A stretch of 64,000 nucleotides of DNA from Nonomuraea jabiensis. Lineage in GTDB: Bacteria; Actinomycetota; Actinomycetes; Streptosporangiales; Streptosporangiaceae. The stretch is from the NCBI RefSeq assembly GCF_014204795.1, contig NZ_JACHMB010000001.1, positions 10,862,501 to 10,926,500 on the forward strand, in the 5' to 3' direction. Below are positions 7,699 through 16,460 of this stretch, piece by piece. Positions within the stretch are counted from its first letter, which is position 1. Every line of letters begins with the position of its first letter. A program made the translations under genes and the position numbers. The notes below the pieces were generated by a model that had not been told where the DNA came from, ran no database searches, and saw nothing but the letters and a program-made list of their open reading frames with translations.

Positions 7699-9009
7699 AT
7701 GGAATGGGATCTGGGCGAGCTTGTCGCGAAGTACGACGTACCGGGCGCACAGGTCGCCGTGCTGGCCAACGGGGAGATCCAGGACGAGGCTGCGGGCGTG
7801 CTGAGTCTGCGCACCCAGGTCGAGGCCACGACCGACTCGGTGTTCAAGATCGGCTCGATCACCAAGATCTGGACGGCCACGCTGATCCAGCAACTGGTCG
7901 ACGACGGTGTGCTGGATCTCGACCGTCCCGTACGCGACTACCTGCCCGGCTTCAGGCTGAGCGACCCGGCCGCCACCGAATCCCTGACCGCACGCCACCT
8001 GCTCACCCACACCGGCGGTATCGACAGCAACCACTTCACCGACACCGGCCGCAACAACGACGCCATCGAGAAGTTCGTCGCCACCCTCGCCGAGGCGGAC
8101 CAACTCCTCCCGCCCGACACCGTCTTCTCCTACTCCAACAGCGGGTACGTGGTGCTCGGCAGGCTGGTGGAGGTGTTGCGCGACAAGCCCTTCCACGACG
8201 TGCTCCGCGAACGCCTGGTGACACCACTGGGCCTGCACACCGCTGCTACCGACCCCTACGAGGCGATCCTGCACCGCGCCGCGGTCGGCCACGTCCGGAC
8301 CGGCGGAGAGGTCGTTCCGGCCAAAGAGTGGGCGGTGTCCTACTACTCCGCGCCCAGCGGCTCGCACTTCGCGATCAGCGCACGCGACCTGCTGGAGTTC
8401 GTCCGCCTGCATCTCACCGACCCCGCGCTGGCGGCACTGCGCGAGCCCCAGGTCGAATCCGTCCCGGACTTCGGCGGCGGCGTCATCGGCTGGGGACTTG
8501 GCTGGATGCTCTACCAGGACGGCGTCGTCGGTCACACCGGCGTCGCCAAGGGGCAGAAGGCATGGCTTCGCGTCGTCCCGTCGGCGGGTGTGGCGGTGGC
8601 CGTACTGACCAACAGCACGGGCGGCGAACCCCTGGCCTACGAGATCTTCGGTGCGGCGCTCAGGGACCTTGCCGGCGTCGAGACGGCACCACGACCCGTC
8701 CCACCCCTGAACCCGACCGGGATCGACGCGGACCGCATGTGCGGCACCTACCGCTCCACCCTGTACGACATCACCCTCACCAGCGAGCACGACCGCGCGT
8801 TCCTCACCTACCGCCCACGCAACGAAATCGCCGAGTCCTTCCTCGGCGGATCCGAGAACCGCGTCGAGGTCGTCCGCCTCAACGACAGCTCGATCATCAC
8901 CACCGAACCGAAGTCCTCCGGCCACCAGGTCCTGTCCCTGGTCAGCTCCGACGAGCACGGCCGCGCCCGCTTCCTGCACAACGGCGCCGCCGCCTACCGG
9001 ATCGCCTGA
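7699..9009 (+). CDS. Serine hydrolase, beta-lactamase / class C penicillin-binding fold
   Basis: The 436-residue protein has the S-x-x-K box as SITK (residues ~53-56) within DSVFKIGSITKIWTATLIQQ, the Y-x-N box as YSNSG near residue 145 in FSYSNSGYVVLGRLVEVL, and the third box as HTG in GVVGHTGVAKGQKAW. A C-terminal ~110-residue lipocalin-like extension (GTYRSTLYDITLTSEHDRAF) is typical of esterase or D-aminopeptidase relatives rather than true beta-lactamases. No signal peptide is seen, so it is probably cytoplasmic. It is flanked on both sides by transposase debris. Confidence 0.9.
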   Translation: MEWDLGELVAKYDVPGAQVAVLANGEIQDEAAGVLSLRTQVEATTDSVFKIGSITKIWTATLIQQLVDDGVLDLDRPVRDYLPGFRLSDPAATESLTARHLLTHTGGIDSNHFTDTGRNNDAIEKFVATLAEADQLLPPDTVFSYSNSGYVVLGRLVEVLRDKPFHDVLRERLVTPLGLHTAATDPYEAILHRAAVGHVRTGGEVVPAKEWAVSYYSAPSGSHFAISARDLLEFVRLHLTDPALAALREPQVESVPDFGGGVIGWGLGWMLYQDGVVGHTGVAKGQKAWLRVVPSAGVAVAVLTNSTGGEPLAYEIFGAALRDLAGVETAPRPVPPLNPTGIDADRMCGTYRSTLYDITLTSEHDRAFLTYRPRNEIAESFLGGSENRVEVVRLNDSSIITTEPKSSGHQVLSLVSSDEHGRARFLHNGAAAYRIA

Positions 9010-9078
9010 TGGTCACCGCCGGCGACGTGCGCATGCACTGCGGTCGGGGCAGGGCCGGGGCAGGCAGTGGCCTGCCGC

Positions 9079-9150
9079 TGTCCCGCTTGATCGCGAAGTT
9101 GTCGATTCCGATCGCCCCCGGAACGGCTGACGGCGGCTTGGACAGGTAGC
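9079..9150 (-). pseudogene. Possible ISL3-type transposase remnant
   Basis: A minus-strand frame reads AVPGAIGIDNFAIKRDSGR. ISL3 transposases have an I G I D D F A x R R box at their catalytic Asp. Only about 20 residues match, so this is tentative. Confidence 0.3.
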
Positions 9151-9313
9151 GCCGTCGGAGTGTTCAGCACGCCGGCGCGGCCGCCAGGTGTGGGGGAGGC
9201 ACGTACGCGACCGCGCTACCTGAGTACGGGCAGCACCAGTCCCGCGACTGCCTTCCACGTCGATACGTAGTCGCCGTCGTATCGCCTGGGCCGGCCGGAT
9301 CGAACCAGGCGAG

Positions 9314-9540
9314 GTGTTCGACCTGGCCCTCCCGCTGCAGGAGGTGGCCGAGGTCTACGGCCCGTACCACAACGAGGAACTCGTGGGCGAGGCCATCGCC
9401 CCGATCCGCGACCAGGTGCAGATCGCCATCAAGCTCGGCTGGGACATCCAGGGTGGCAGGTCCGTCGGCTTGAACTCCTGGCCAGGACAGATCCGAAAGG
9501 TGGCCGACGCCTCCTTGCGGTCACTGCGAGTTGCCCACCC
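9314..9540 (+). pseudogene. Aldo/keto reductase fragment
   Basis: The frame reads EVAEVYGPYHNEELVGEAIA, then IRDQVQIAIKLGWDIQGG and QIRKVADASLRSLR. This is the beta2-beta4 segment of AKR13-type aldo/keto reductases, with the catalytic Tyr in AEVYGP. The N-terminal strand with the catalytic Asp is altered (FDLALPLQE instead of FDTAE), and everything after the SLRSLR helix is lost, including the catalytic Lys/His partners. A dead fragment of ~70 residues. Confidence 0.75.
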
Positions 9541-9609
9541 GTTGGAGCCGCGATGTCCGGCCCATGAAATGTGATGATGGTGTGCCGCTGGCCGATCTAG
9601 GGTGCGGGC

Positions 9610-10359
9610 ATGTCTTACGTGCTCCACGCTGTTGTCGGTGACTTTGACCATCTCCGATCCCTGTCGGACGATGTGCCACGGGCTGTGGTGGCGCCCCTCC
9701 GGCAACGCCTGGGGCTGCTGCCGGTGACTGACGAGATTTTCGACGAGCTGACCGACGCCCGGCGGGAGAGCGGGCCGTTCACGCTCATGTCCCCGGCGTT
9801 CGCCGAGAGACTGAAAGACTGGTCACGCGGCGGCCATCTCGCTTACGTGGAAGCGGACTTCTGGGGTGGTGACGGCAGCCAGGCCGCTGCCCTGTGGGAG
9901 AACGGACGTCAGAGCTGGGGTCCCGAGTACGCATCGATCCCGGTGGGACCGCCACACGAGGACTGGCCGATCAACGCCGTGCTCGCGCGCCTCGGAGTTG
10001 TCAGAACGGGCGCGTTGGACCTCTTCGACACGGTCGGCTTCGGACAGGAACGCGACACGGAGGGGTGGCGCCGGGTGGGCCTGCATGCCCTGGACGCCGC
10101 CGACTACGACACGTGGGAGGCCGCGTGCCGTGCCAAGCAAGAGGCCGATGCCCGCGCCGCCGCTGAACGTGACAGGTACATCAGGCGTGACGATGTCCCC
10201 GTCGTACTCGACGGCAGAACGGTGATGCAGATGCTCGACATTCCGCCCTCTCCAATGGTGGGGGCCGCGATCCGGCACCTCCAGGAGGTTCACCTGGAAC
10301 GTGGCTCCCTCACCCGCGACCAGGCCGCCGCCGAACTTCGCCGCTGGGCGCAGAGCTGA
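9610..10359 (+). CDS. Hypothetical protein with CCA-transferase-like C-terminal tail
   Basis: The 249-residue protein has an N-terminal ~150-residue domain (MSYVLHAVVGDFDHLRSLSD, VVAPLRQRLGLLPVTDEIFD) seen in small actinobacterial hypothetical proteins. The C-terminal ~50 residues read VMQMLDIPPSPMVGAAIRHL followed by LTRDQAAAELRRWA. That closely resembles the helical tail of bacterial CCA tRNA nucleotidyltransferases (pattern iMxllgipPGpxVGxal..L). The nucleotidyltransferase head is absent. A gene fusion or borrowed RNA-binding tail is possible. No signal peptide. The ribosome site is weak (GGTGCGGGC). Confidence 0.7.
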   Translation: MSYVLHAVVGDFDHLRSLSDDVPRAVVAPLRQRLGLLPVTDEIFDELTDARRESGPFTLMSPAFAERLKDWSRGGHLAYVEADFWGGDGSQAAALWENGRQSWGPEYASIPVGPPHEDWPINAVLARLGVVRTGALDLFDTVGFGQERDTEGWRRVGLHALDAADYDTWEAACRAKQEADARAAAERDRYIRRDDVPVVLDGRTVMQMLDIPPSPMVGAAIRHLQEVHLERGSLTRDQAAAELRRWAQS

Positions 10360-10917
10360 GGACGGTGGCGCTGTCCATCTCCCCTCCCTCGATCGACGTA
10401 ATGGTCTCCCGCGGGCAAACGATGGTCCGGCTCGCAAGCATGGCGCGGGTGGCGCCGCGGCAACGTCCTCACCGCAGTCCCGCCTTGACCTGTTCAGCAC
10501 CAAGGACGGCAAGGTGGGCGCGTTGAGCCAGGTGCGAAGCCCAGGCGGCGCGACCGTGGCCCGGCGCGACGGACCACCCACCGCCCCCGGCCAGCGCGCT
10601 CACTGCTGTTCCGATAAGCGGGAACAGGGGCAGATGCTCGGCCTCCCCCGAAGGGCACCCACTCGAATCGGTGCTGCCGTCCGGCGGTTCGTCATACTCC
10701 ACCGAAGCGAGCCGGGCGCGTACCTCCGGCGCGGTGTGCAACCGGCCGGACGCCCCGGCACTGTGGACTCTGTGTCAAGGAAGTGTGGACTCCCGGGCAA
10801 CGCCTCCCCCGCGGCGATGAAGGACACTGGCCGCGATCTCGCACCTCAGACCCTTCACAAGCGCAGCACGCGTCAACGTACCCGTGCCGTGCCCCTCTAC
10901 CGTTCCAAGAGGAATTC
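10360..10917. other. Gene-free stretch before the sialidase
   Basis: No frame in this 558-base region gives a recognisable protein. The only repeated feature is GTGGACT at 10763 and again near 10788, close to where the sialidase promoter must lie. Confidence 0.4.
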
Positions 10918-12123
10918 ATGCGTCCGTTCCGAACATTAAGCGCCGCAGCCGCGGTACTGATGACGATGGCAATCCCCGCCTCCCCCGCCGCCGCCGCGCA
11001 GGCCCCAACGTACGACTTCCACAAGCAGGTCTTGTGGAAGTCGTACGGGAGCGGGCAGACGAGGACCTGTTACCGGCTCCCCGCCGTGGTGAAGACCAAG
11101 AACAACGTGCTGCTCGCCTTCGCCGAGAAGCGCATCATGGGAAACTGCAACGACCACGGCCAGTTCGACATCGTCATGCGGCGCTCCACCGACCACGGCC
11201 GCGAATGGGACGACAGCACCACGGTCCTGCGCAGCACCACGGGAGCGGTCCTCCAGGGGAACGCGACGGTCGTCGCGGACTCCACCGGGCCCGTGTTCCT
11301 GTTCACCACGTCGGAGCCCACCAGGGACCAGCACCGCCCGCGCACCCCGAAGGTACAGGTCAGCACCGATGACGGGGCGCACTGGTCGGATCCGAAGGAC
11401 CTGTCGAACGTCATCAAGGCCCCGGCGGGAGCCGGCGACTGGTTCGCCACCGGTCCCGGGCACGGGATCGAGCTGACCCGGGGCGCCCATGCGGGACGGC
11501 TGCTGGTGCCCGTGTACTTCACCGTCGGCACCCGGCAGAGCGTACGGCTCATCTACAGCGACGACCACGGCACGAGCTGGACGACCGGCGCGACCGCCAC
11601 CTACGACCAGTCCGTGCTGGAACTCGGCGAGCAGACCCTGGTGGAGCGGGCCGACGGCAGCGTCCTCGTGATCGCCCGCAACGGCCAGGTCGACGACGTG
11701 ACCTCCGTCCACGGCATGGCCCAGGCGGTGAGCACGGACGGGGGCCTGACCTTCGCCGGCGACTTCCGCGCCGACTCCAGCATCACCGCCCCGCCGACCC
11801 ACCCCGCGCTGCTGCGCCAGCGCTGGGACGGCGGCCCCTACAGCCGCATCCTGCTGTCCGCACCCGCCACCGCCAAGACCGCCGACAACAACCCGGTGGG
11901 GATGAACGTCCGTTCGTCCTTCGACGAGGGCGTGACCTGGCGAAACTGGGACGGCAACGTCAACAACGCGGGCCTGAGCATCGACAAGGACCACGGCGGC
12001 TACTCGGACATGGTGCTCATCGGCAACGGCGCGATCGGCGTCCTGTACGAGGCGGGCGCGGTCCGCTTCCGCGACGAGATCCGCTGGAACTGGTTCTGGG
12101 AGAGCGCCATCGGCCTGCGCTGA
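10918..12123 (+). CDS. Secreted exo-alpha-sialidase (GH33)
   Basis: Start at ATG 10918 is set by AAGAGGAATTC and an immediate signal peptide (RPFRTLSAAAAVLMTMAIPA, cut after SPAAAA). The mature protein opens with TRTCYRLPAVVKTKNNVLLA; the Y/F-R-x-P motif holds the first arginine of the sialidase triad. Asp boxes (S-x-D-x-G-x-x-W) occur as STDHGREW, STDDGAHW, SDDHGTSW, a weaker STDGGLTF and SFDEGVTW, one per blade of the six-bladed propeller. VLELGEQTLVERADGSVLV carries a glutamate likely to be catalytic. It is 401 residues, a catalytic domain without extra carbohydrate-binding modules. It would release sialic acid outside the cell; no sialic acid transporter is visible nearby. Confidence 0.92.
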   Translation: MRPFRTLSAAAAVLMTMAIPASPAAAAQAPTYDFHKQVLWKSYGSGQTRTCYRLPAVVKTKNNVLLAFAEKRIMGNCNDHGQFDIVMRRSTDHGREWDDSTTVLRSTTGAVLQGNATVVADSTGPVFLFTTSEPTRDQHRPRTPKVQVSTDDGAHWSDPKDLSNVIKAPAGAGDWFATGPGHGIELTRGAHAGRLLVPVYFTVGTRQSVRLIYSDDHGTSWTTGATATYDQSVLELGEQTLVERADGSVLVIARNGQVDDVTSVHGMAQAVSTDGGLTFAGDFRADSSITAPPTHPALLRQRWDGGPYSRILLSAPATAKTADNNPVGMNVRSSFDEGVTWRNWDGNVNNAGLSIDKDHGGYSDMVLIGNGAIGVLYEAGAVRFRDEIRWNWFWESAIGLR

Positions 12124-12299
12124 GGATGCCGCTGCCGTCGAGCCGATCGGCGTCGACGTCGCGGTCACCGCGTACGTGCTCACCATCGCCGTGCTGGTGA
12201 CGACCGCAGCAAGGGCCTCGAGAGCGTGGTACTGCGCTGTCTCCTCGGACACGACCACCGATCCGGGAGGCGGTGCTGCGGCTGTTTCGAGAGAAGCCC

Positions 12300-13028
12300 T
12301 TACGGGGCCGCGGCGACCGTCCAGCGGTAGGAGCGAACCTCGGCTCCCACGGGCTCGTACGTCACCTCGAACGTTCGCCCGCCGCGCCGCAGCGTGAGTG
12401 AGACCTCCTCCAGCCTGCCGTTGGCCAGCTCGGAGCCGGCCGGTCCGGCCAGGATGCGGTCTCCCTCGCGCACGCCCGCCCGTTCGGCCGCCGACCCGGC
12501 GACCAGATCAGTGACGACGCAGGTCTCCAGGCGGGTAAGGGCGAAGCCGGGCTCGGCCACCCGAGGGCGGATCTCCTCGCGGGCGAACCGGGAGCCGAAG
12601 GCGTCAGCGGGCGGTACCACCCACTCCCCGGCCTGCATCGCCGCGAAGTCGTCGCGCGCGCCGTCGCCGAGTTCCGCCGTTACCAGATCCAGCCAGTCGG
12701 CGACGCCGACCTTCTCACCGTTCCGCTGCCGGTCCAGGATCGCGAGAACGAGGTCGTCGAGGCTACGCCGGCCGTCGCCGGCCGCGCGGATCTTCGTGTC
12801 GGTGTCGGCGAGGTAGAACAGGCCCCGGCCGTACGGGACCCGCTGCGCCCGCTGGTCCTTCCAGAACAACTCGAACGCCTCGGCGTTGGCGAGCGTCTGC
12901 AACGGGTTGGTGTAGTAGCCGTGCGCGCGCTCGTTGATCAGCTCGAGGAAAGCGGCGACACCGGCGACGTCCTGGACGCCCCACAGCACCCGTACACCGT
13001 CAGCCTGATCGAGTCCGTGCCGGGACAC
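12300..13028 (-). pseudogene. 5'-truncated M61-like peptidase with PDZ domain
   Basis: The 242-codon frame keeps the C-terminal half of an M61 (glycyl aminopeptidase-like) protein: helices FLELINERAHGYYTNPLQTL and VPYGRGLFYLADTDTKIRAA, then FAAMQAGEWVVPPADAFGSR, then a PDZ-like segment VTDLVAGSAAERAGVREGDR. The N-terminal beta domain and the HExxH zinc-binding segment are missing, so it cannot be an active metallopeptidase. The frame's first codons (MSRHGLDQADGVRV) do not belong to the family. It sits head to head, 23 bp away, with another decayed member of the same family. Confidence 0.7.
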
Positions 13029-13051
13029 CGGTGAGGGGCGGAGAAGGACTC

Positions 13052-14421
13052 ATGGCAGAACCAGAGCTCGCGCTGCACCTCACGCTGGCCCCCGCCGCCG
13101 ACACGATCACCGTGACGGCCCGCTTCGGCGGTCTCACCGGTCGCGCGGGACTGCCCTTCCTCCAGGTGCCGCGGGTCATCGCCAGCGTGCCCGGCCAGGA
13201 CTACCGCGCTCAAGACGTGATCGCCACGACGACCTCGGCGAGCTGCACCTGACGGACGGCGCCGGTCAGCCTGGAGACGGCGAGGCGTTCTTCACCGCCC
13301 GGACCTTCGCACCCACCCGCGACACCATCGGCGACATCACCCTCACCCACCGCGCCACCATCGCCCCGGCGACCGGACCGCGGCGGCCCGGCCCCTCCTT
13401 CGACCTGCGCGGCATCGACGGCGGGTTCGCCGGCGCGTTCGCCACGTTCCTCCTCCTGCCCGCCGACCTGTGCACCCGGCTGCGCTTCACCGTCAACTGG
13501 CGGTTCCAGGACCAGGAAGCCAGGGGCTTCACCACGCGCGGGCCCGGCGACCTCACCGCGGAGCCGGCTGTGGTCGAGTTGCTGATGACGTTCCTGATCG
13601 CCGGACGCGTGCGAACCCTCCCGGAGCAGGCGGGGACGGCGCCGTTCAACGCGTACTGGATCGGCGAACCTCCGTTCGCCGTCCAGGACGCCATGCGGTG
13701 GTGCGCACACGCGCACAACGTGCTGGTCGGCTTCTTCCGCGAGCCGTCCCCCACCCCGGACCACTTCATGCTCCGCCCCCACCCCAACCACCGCGACGGC
13801 GGCGCCGCCACGAACGACGGCTGGCGGGGGCGAAACTCCTCGACCAGGCCGCACACGAGACCGAGGTGCGGACGATGACCCGCGCCTCCTACACCAACCC
13901 ACACCTCACCCTGCCGTACGCGGAAGTTCCCGGACGTTACTGGACCGACTCCCACGTGCAGGACATCGGATCGCCGCGCCGGGCGGCCTTGTGACGAGTC
14001 GGCCTGGCGCGCCAGGCTGCACGCCGAACTCGGCGAGACCGGTATCGCGCACCTGGATCGCATGCTCGCCGGAGAGGTCATCGTCCCGCCCCCGGAGGCG
14101 TTCGGCCCCAGTCTGTCCAGGGTCCGCCGCAGCACCAGAGTGCGCCGGCTCGGCTTCAACGACCGGGCGCTCACCAGCCCGCCCATCCTCGTCGACGAAC
14201 TCGACCCCGCCGGCTCGGCCGCCCGCGCCGGTCTGCGTGACGGGGACACGGTGACCGCCTATCGGGGCGCCGAGCCGTCGGCCCTGCACAGCACGCAGTC
14301 CCTCGTCCTGGGACCGGAGATCATCCTCGACGTCGTACGCGACCGCCGCCCCGAGCGGATCGCCTTCACCCCGGACGAGGTCACCGTGGACGAGTACACG
14401 TGGGAAGGGATGCCAGCCTGA
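13052..14421 (+). pseudogene. M61-like peptidase gene with frameshifts and core deletion
   Basis: A good ribosome site (GGAGAAGGACTC) precedes ATG 13052. The N-terminal beta domain reads LALHLTLAPAADTITVTARF, shifts frame near 13220 into DDLGELHLTDGAGQ and runs to LRFTVNWRF. A further frame change near 13830 leads to AKLLDQAAHETEVRTMTRAS, and another near 13990 leads to LHAELGETGIAHLDRMLAGE and a PDZ-like end SAARAGLRDGDTVTAYRGAE. The HExxH zinc site is absent between the second and third pieces. The order of pieces matches the truncated gene on the opposite strand, so the two were paralogues. Confidence 0.7.
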
Positions 14422-14478
14422 CCGGAGCCGACCCCCGTTCCGGCCCGAAGCGCTTTCACCTTGGCCACGGGCATGGGG

Positions 14479-14958
14479 TCAGCGAGGGCCGCCGGTGCCG
14501 GCCTGCAGGAGTTTGGTGAGGATCGCGCTCAACTGGCCGCGCTCGTCGGGGGTGAGGGCGTGGAAGGTGTCCTCGAGGAAGGCCGGGATCGAGGCCTGGG
14601 CCTCGGCGAGCCGCCGCCGGCCCGAGTCGGTGATGGTGACGGCGTAGGAGCGCCGGTCGCGGGGGTTGCGTTCCCTGCGGACGTGGCCCGCCTGCTCCAG
14701 GTCGTCGCAGATGCCGACCATGACGCTGCGGTCGATACGGAGCTCCTCGCTGAGCGTCTGCTGGGAGCAGGGGCCGACGGCGTCGAGCATCTGGAGGACG
14801 AGGTGTTGTCCGACGCCGAGCCCTTCCTCGGCGGCGTGCACGTCGGCGGCGCGGGCCACGGCGGCCGAGGCCCGGCACAGCGCGATGTCCAGCCGCTCGG
14901 CGGCGAGTTGCGGAAAGTACGCCGTCCCGCGGTCCGTCGTTCTGGTCGTTGTCGCCAT
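14479..14958 (-). CDS. MarR family transcriptional regulator
   Basis: Start at ATG 14958 is supported by GAGGAG 3 nt upstream. The 159-residue protein has the MarR winged helix: EGLGVGQHLVLQMLDAVGPC, then SQQTLSEELRIDRSVMVGIC as recognition region, then the wing RRERNPRDRRSYAVTITDSG (the DxRxxxxxLT-type pattern). It is divergent from an MFS exporter and a nitroreductase; the ~126-bp gap holds two near-identical candidate operators. It probably represses the exporter until a small aromatic or drug-like ligand binds. Confidence 0.92.
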   Translation of the reverse strand: MATTTRTTDRGTAYFPQLAAERLDIALCRASAAVARAADVHAAEEGLGVGQHLVLQMLDAVGPCSQQTLSEELRIDRSVMVGICDDLEQAGHVRRERNPRDRRSYAVTITDSGRRRLAEAQASIPAFLEDTFHALTPDERGQLSAILTKLLQAGTGGPR

Positions 14959-15004
14959 CGCTCTCCTCGTGCGTTCAGCCGTCAGTCTACATCTCCACAC
15001 AGAC

Positions 15005-15075
15005 TGTTTGACAGCAGATGATTTGCAGGCATACGGTCCCAATCGTCTGTCCGCCAATTGTTTGCATGCAGATGG
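15005..15075. promoter_or_regulatory. Direct repeat, probable MarR operators
   Basis: TGTTTGACAGCAGATGA (15005-15021) and TGTTTGCATGCAGATGG (15059-15075) match at 13 of 17 positions and are 54 bp apart. The second is close to the palindrome TTTGCATGCAAA. The second copy overlaps the ribosome site of the MFS gene, so binding would block its expression. Confidence 0.55.
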
Positions 15076-15084
15076 AGAGTGATC

Positions 15085-16446
15085 GTGACCCGACCCGACG
15101 GCCGCCGGCAGGTGGCCCTGGTGTTGCTGTGCGCCGCGGTGTTCCTGGACTCGATGGATCTGTCGTTGATGGGCGTGGCGCTGCCCGCCATCGGGCGTGA
15201 TCTGTCGCTGCCGGAGAGCACCCTGCAGTGGCTGATGTCCGGCTACGCGGTCGCCTACGGCGGCTTCCTGCTGCTCGGCGGCCGCATCGCCGACCTGTTC
15301 GGCCGCCGCCGGGTGTTCCTGCTGTCGCTGGCGGTGTTCGCGGCGGCGAGCCTGGCCGGCGGGCTCCTGTCGGACGGATGGCCACTGGTGGCGACCCGGG
15401 TGATCAAGGGAGTGGCGGCCGCGCTCACCGCCCCGGCGGCGCTGTCGCTCATCACCACCACCTTCGCCGAGGCGCCGCAGCGCAACCGCGCGCTGGGGGT
15501 CTACTCGCTGGCCGGGGCGACCGGCTACACCGCCGGGCTGATCGCCTCCGGCCTGCTGACCGAGATGACCTGGCGGCTGGTGTTCTTCCTGCCGGTCCCG
15601 GTCGCCCTGCTCGTGCTGGCCGCAGCGCCGCTGGTGCTGCCACGCGGCGTTCGGCCGTCCGGGGCGCGCGAGGGGTTCGACGCCGCCGGCGCGGTCGCGG
15701 TCACCGGCGGCGTACTGGTGGCGGTGTTCGCGCTGACGGAGCGGAACTGGACGGCCGGTGTCGTGGCCGTGCTGCTGCTGGGCGCCTTCGTCGTCATCGA
15801 GCGCCGGCGGTCCGCACCGCTCGTCCCGCTGGAGGTGTTCAGGTCCGGCACGGTGGGCGCCGCCAATCTCGCGGCGCTGGCCTGGGCGTGCGCGACGATC
15901 GGCTGGCAGTTCGTCGCCGTCCTGTATCTGCAGCAGGTGCTCGGCTACACCGCGCTGGCCACCGGGCTCGGGATCGTCCCGATGGGCCTGGCCATCGTCA
16001 TCACCGCCAACCTGGCCGGCAGGCTGATCAGCCGGTGGGGCCTGGGGCGGGTGGCCGCCGCCGGGATGCTGGTCCAGGGCGCGGGCATCCTGCTGTTCCT
16101 GCGGGCCGGGGCCACCGGCGACTACCTCACGGTGCTGCTGCCCGCACTGGTCGTGCACGGCATCGGCAACGGGCTCTCCTTCCCCAGCCTCAACATCGCC
16201 GCCGTCGCCGGCCTGCCCGACGAGCGGCAGGGGCTGGCCTCGGGGCTGGTCACCTCCGCCGTCCAGATCGGCGCAGGAATCGGCGTGGCGGTGCTGGCGG
16301 CGATGATGACGCTCGGCGGCTCCACGCCGGCCGGATATCGGATCGCCTTCCTGACGGCGGGCGGCTTCTCCCTGCTCGGCGCCTTCGTCGCCGCCTTCGG
16401 TCTGCGTCCCCGCCGCCCCGTACCCGTACCTGCCCCCACCGCCTGA
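15085..16446 (+). CDS. MFS multidrug exporter, DHA2 type
   Basis: The 453-residue membrane protein starts at GTG 15085, 8 nt after GGAG; an upstream ATG at 15058 lies inside the operator. Family motifs: motif C region FLDSMDLSLMGVALPAIGRD in TM1, motif A as GGRIADLFGRRR between TM2 and TM3, and VIKGVAAALTAPAALSLITT in TM4. The QWLMSGYAVAYGGFLLLGGR segment is typical of EmrB/QacA drug:H+ antiporters. It is the first gene of an operon with a nitroreductase and is divergent from its likely repressor. The substrate is unknown. Confidence 0.93.
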   Translation: MTRPDGRRQVALVLLCAAVFLDSMDLSLMGVALPAIGRDLSLPESTLQWLMSGYAVAYGGFLLLGGRIADLFGRRRVFLLSLAVFAAASLAGGLLSDGWPLVATRVIKGVAAALTAPAALSLITTTFAEAPQRNRALGVYSLAGATGYTAGLIASGLLTEMTWRLVFFLPVPVALLVLAAAPLVLPRGVRPSGAREGFDAAGAVAVTGGVLVAVFALTERNWTAGVVAVLLLGAFVVIERRRSAPLVPLEVFRSGTVGAANLAALAWACATIGWQFVAVLYLQQVLGYTALATGLGIVPMGLAIVITANLAGRLISRWGLGRVAAAGMLVQGAGILLFLRAGATGDYLTVLLPALVVHGIGNGLSFPSLNIAAVAGLPDERQGLASGLVTSAVQIGAGIGVAVLAAMMTLGGSTPAGYRIAFLTAGGFSLLGAFVAAFGLRPRRPVPVPAPTA

Positions 16447-16460
16447 AGGAGACACGCATC

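Noticed and set aside
12124-12299. Segment AVTAYVLTIAVLVTTAARAS resembling an MFS helix
   Set aside because: Only ~20 residues and no neighbouring transporter sequence; the likeness could be chance for a hydrophobic stretch.
14959-16455. Extension of the MarR gene upstream on the minus strand through the MFS gene
   Set aside because: The MarR domain begins at ATG 14958 with a strong ribosome site; the upstream part is antisense shadow of the exporter (Gln/Gly/Arg-rich).
15228-16460. Possible fusion of a long N-terminal domain to the nitroreductase
   Set aside because: The upstream codons are an out-of-frame reading of the MFS gene; nitroreductase homology starts at ATG 16461, which has GAAGGAG before it.
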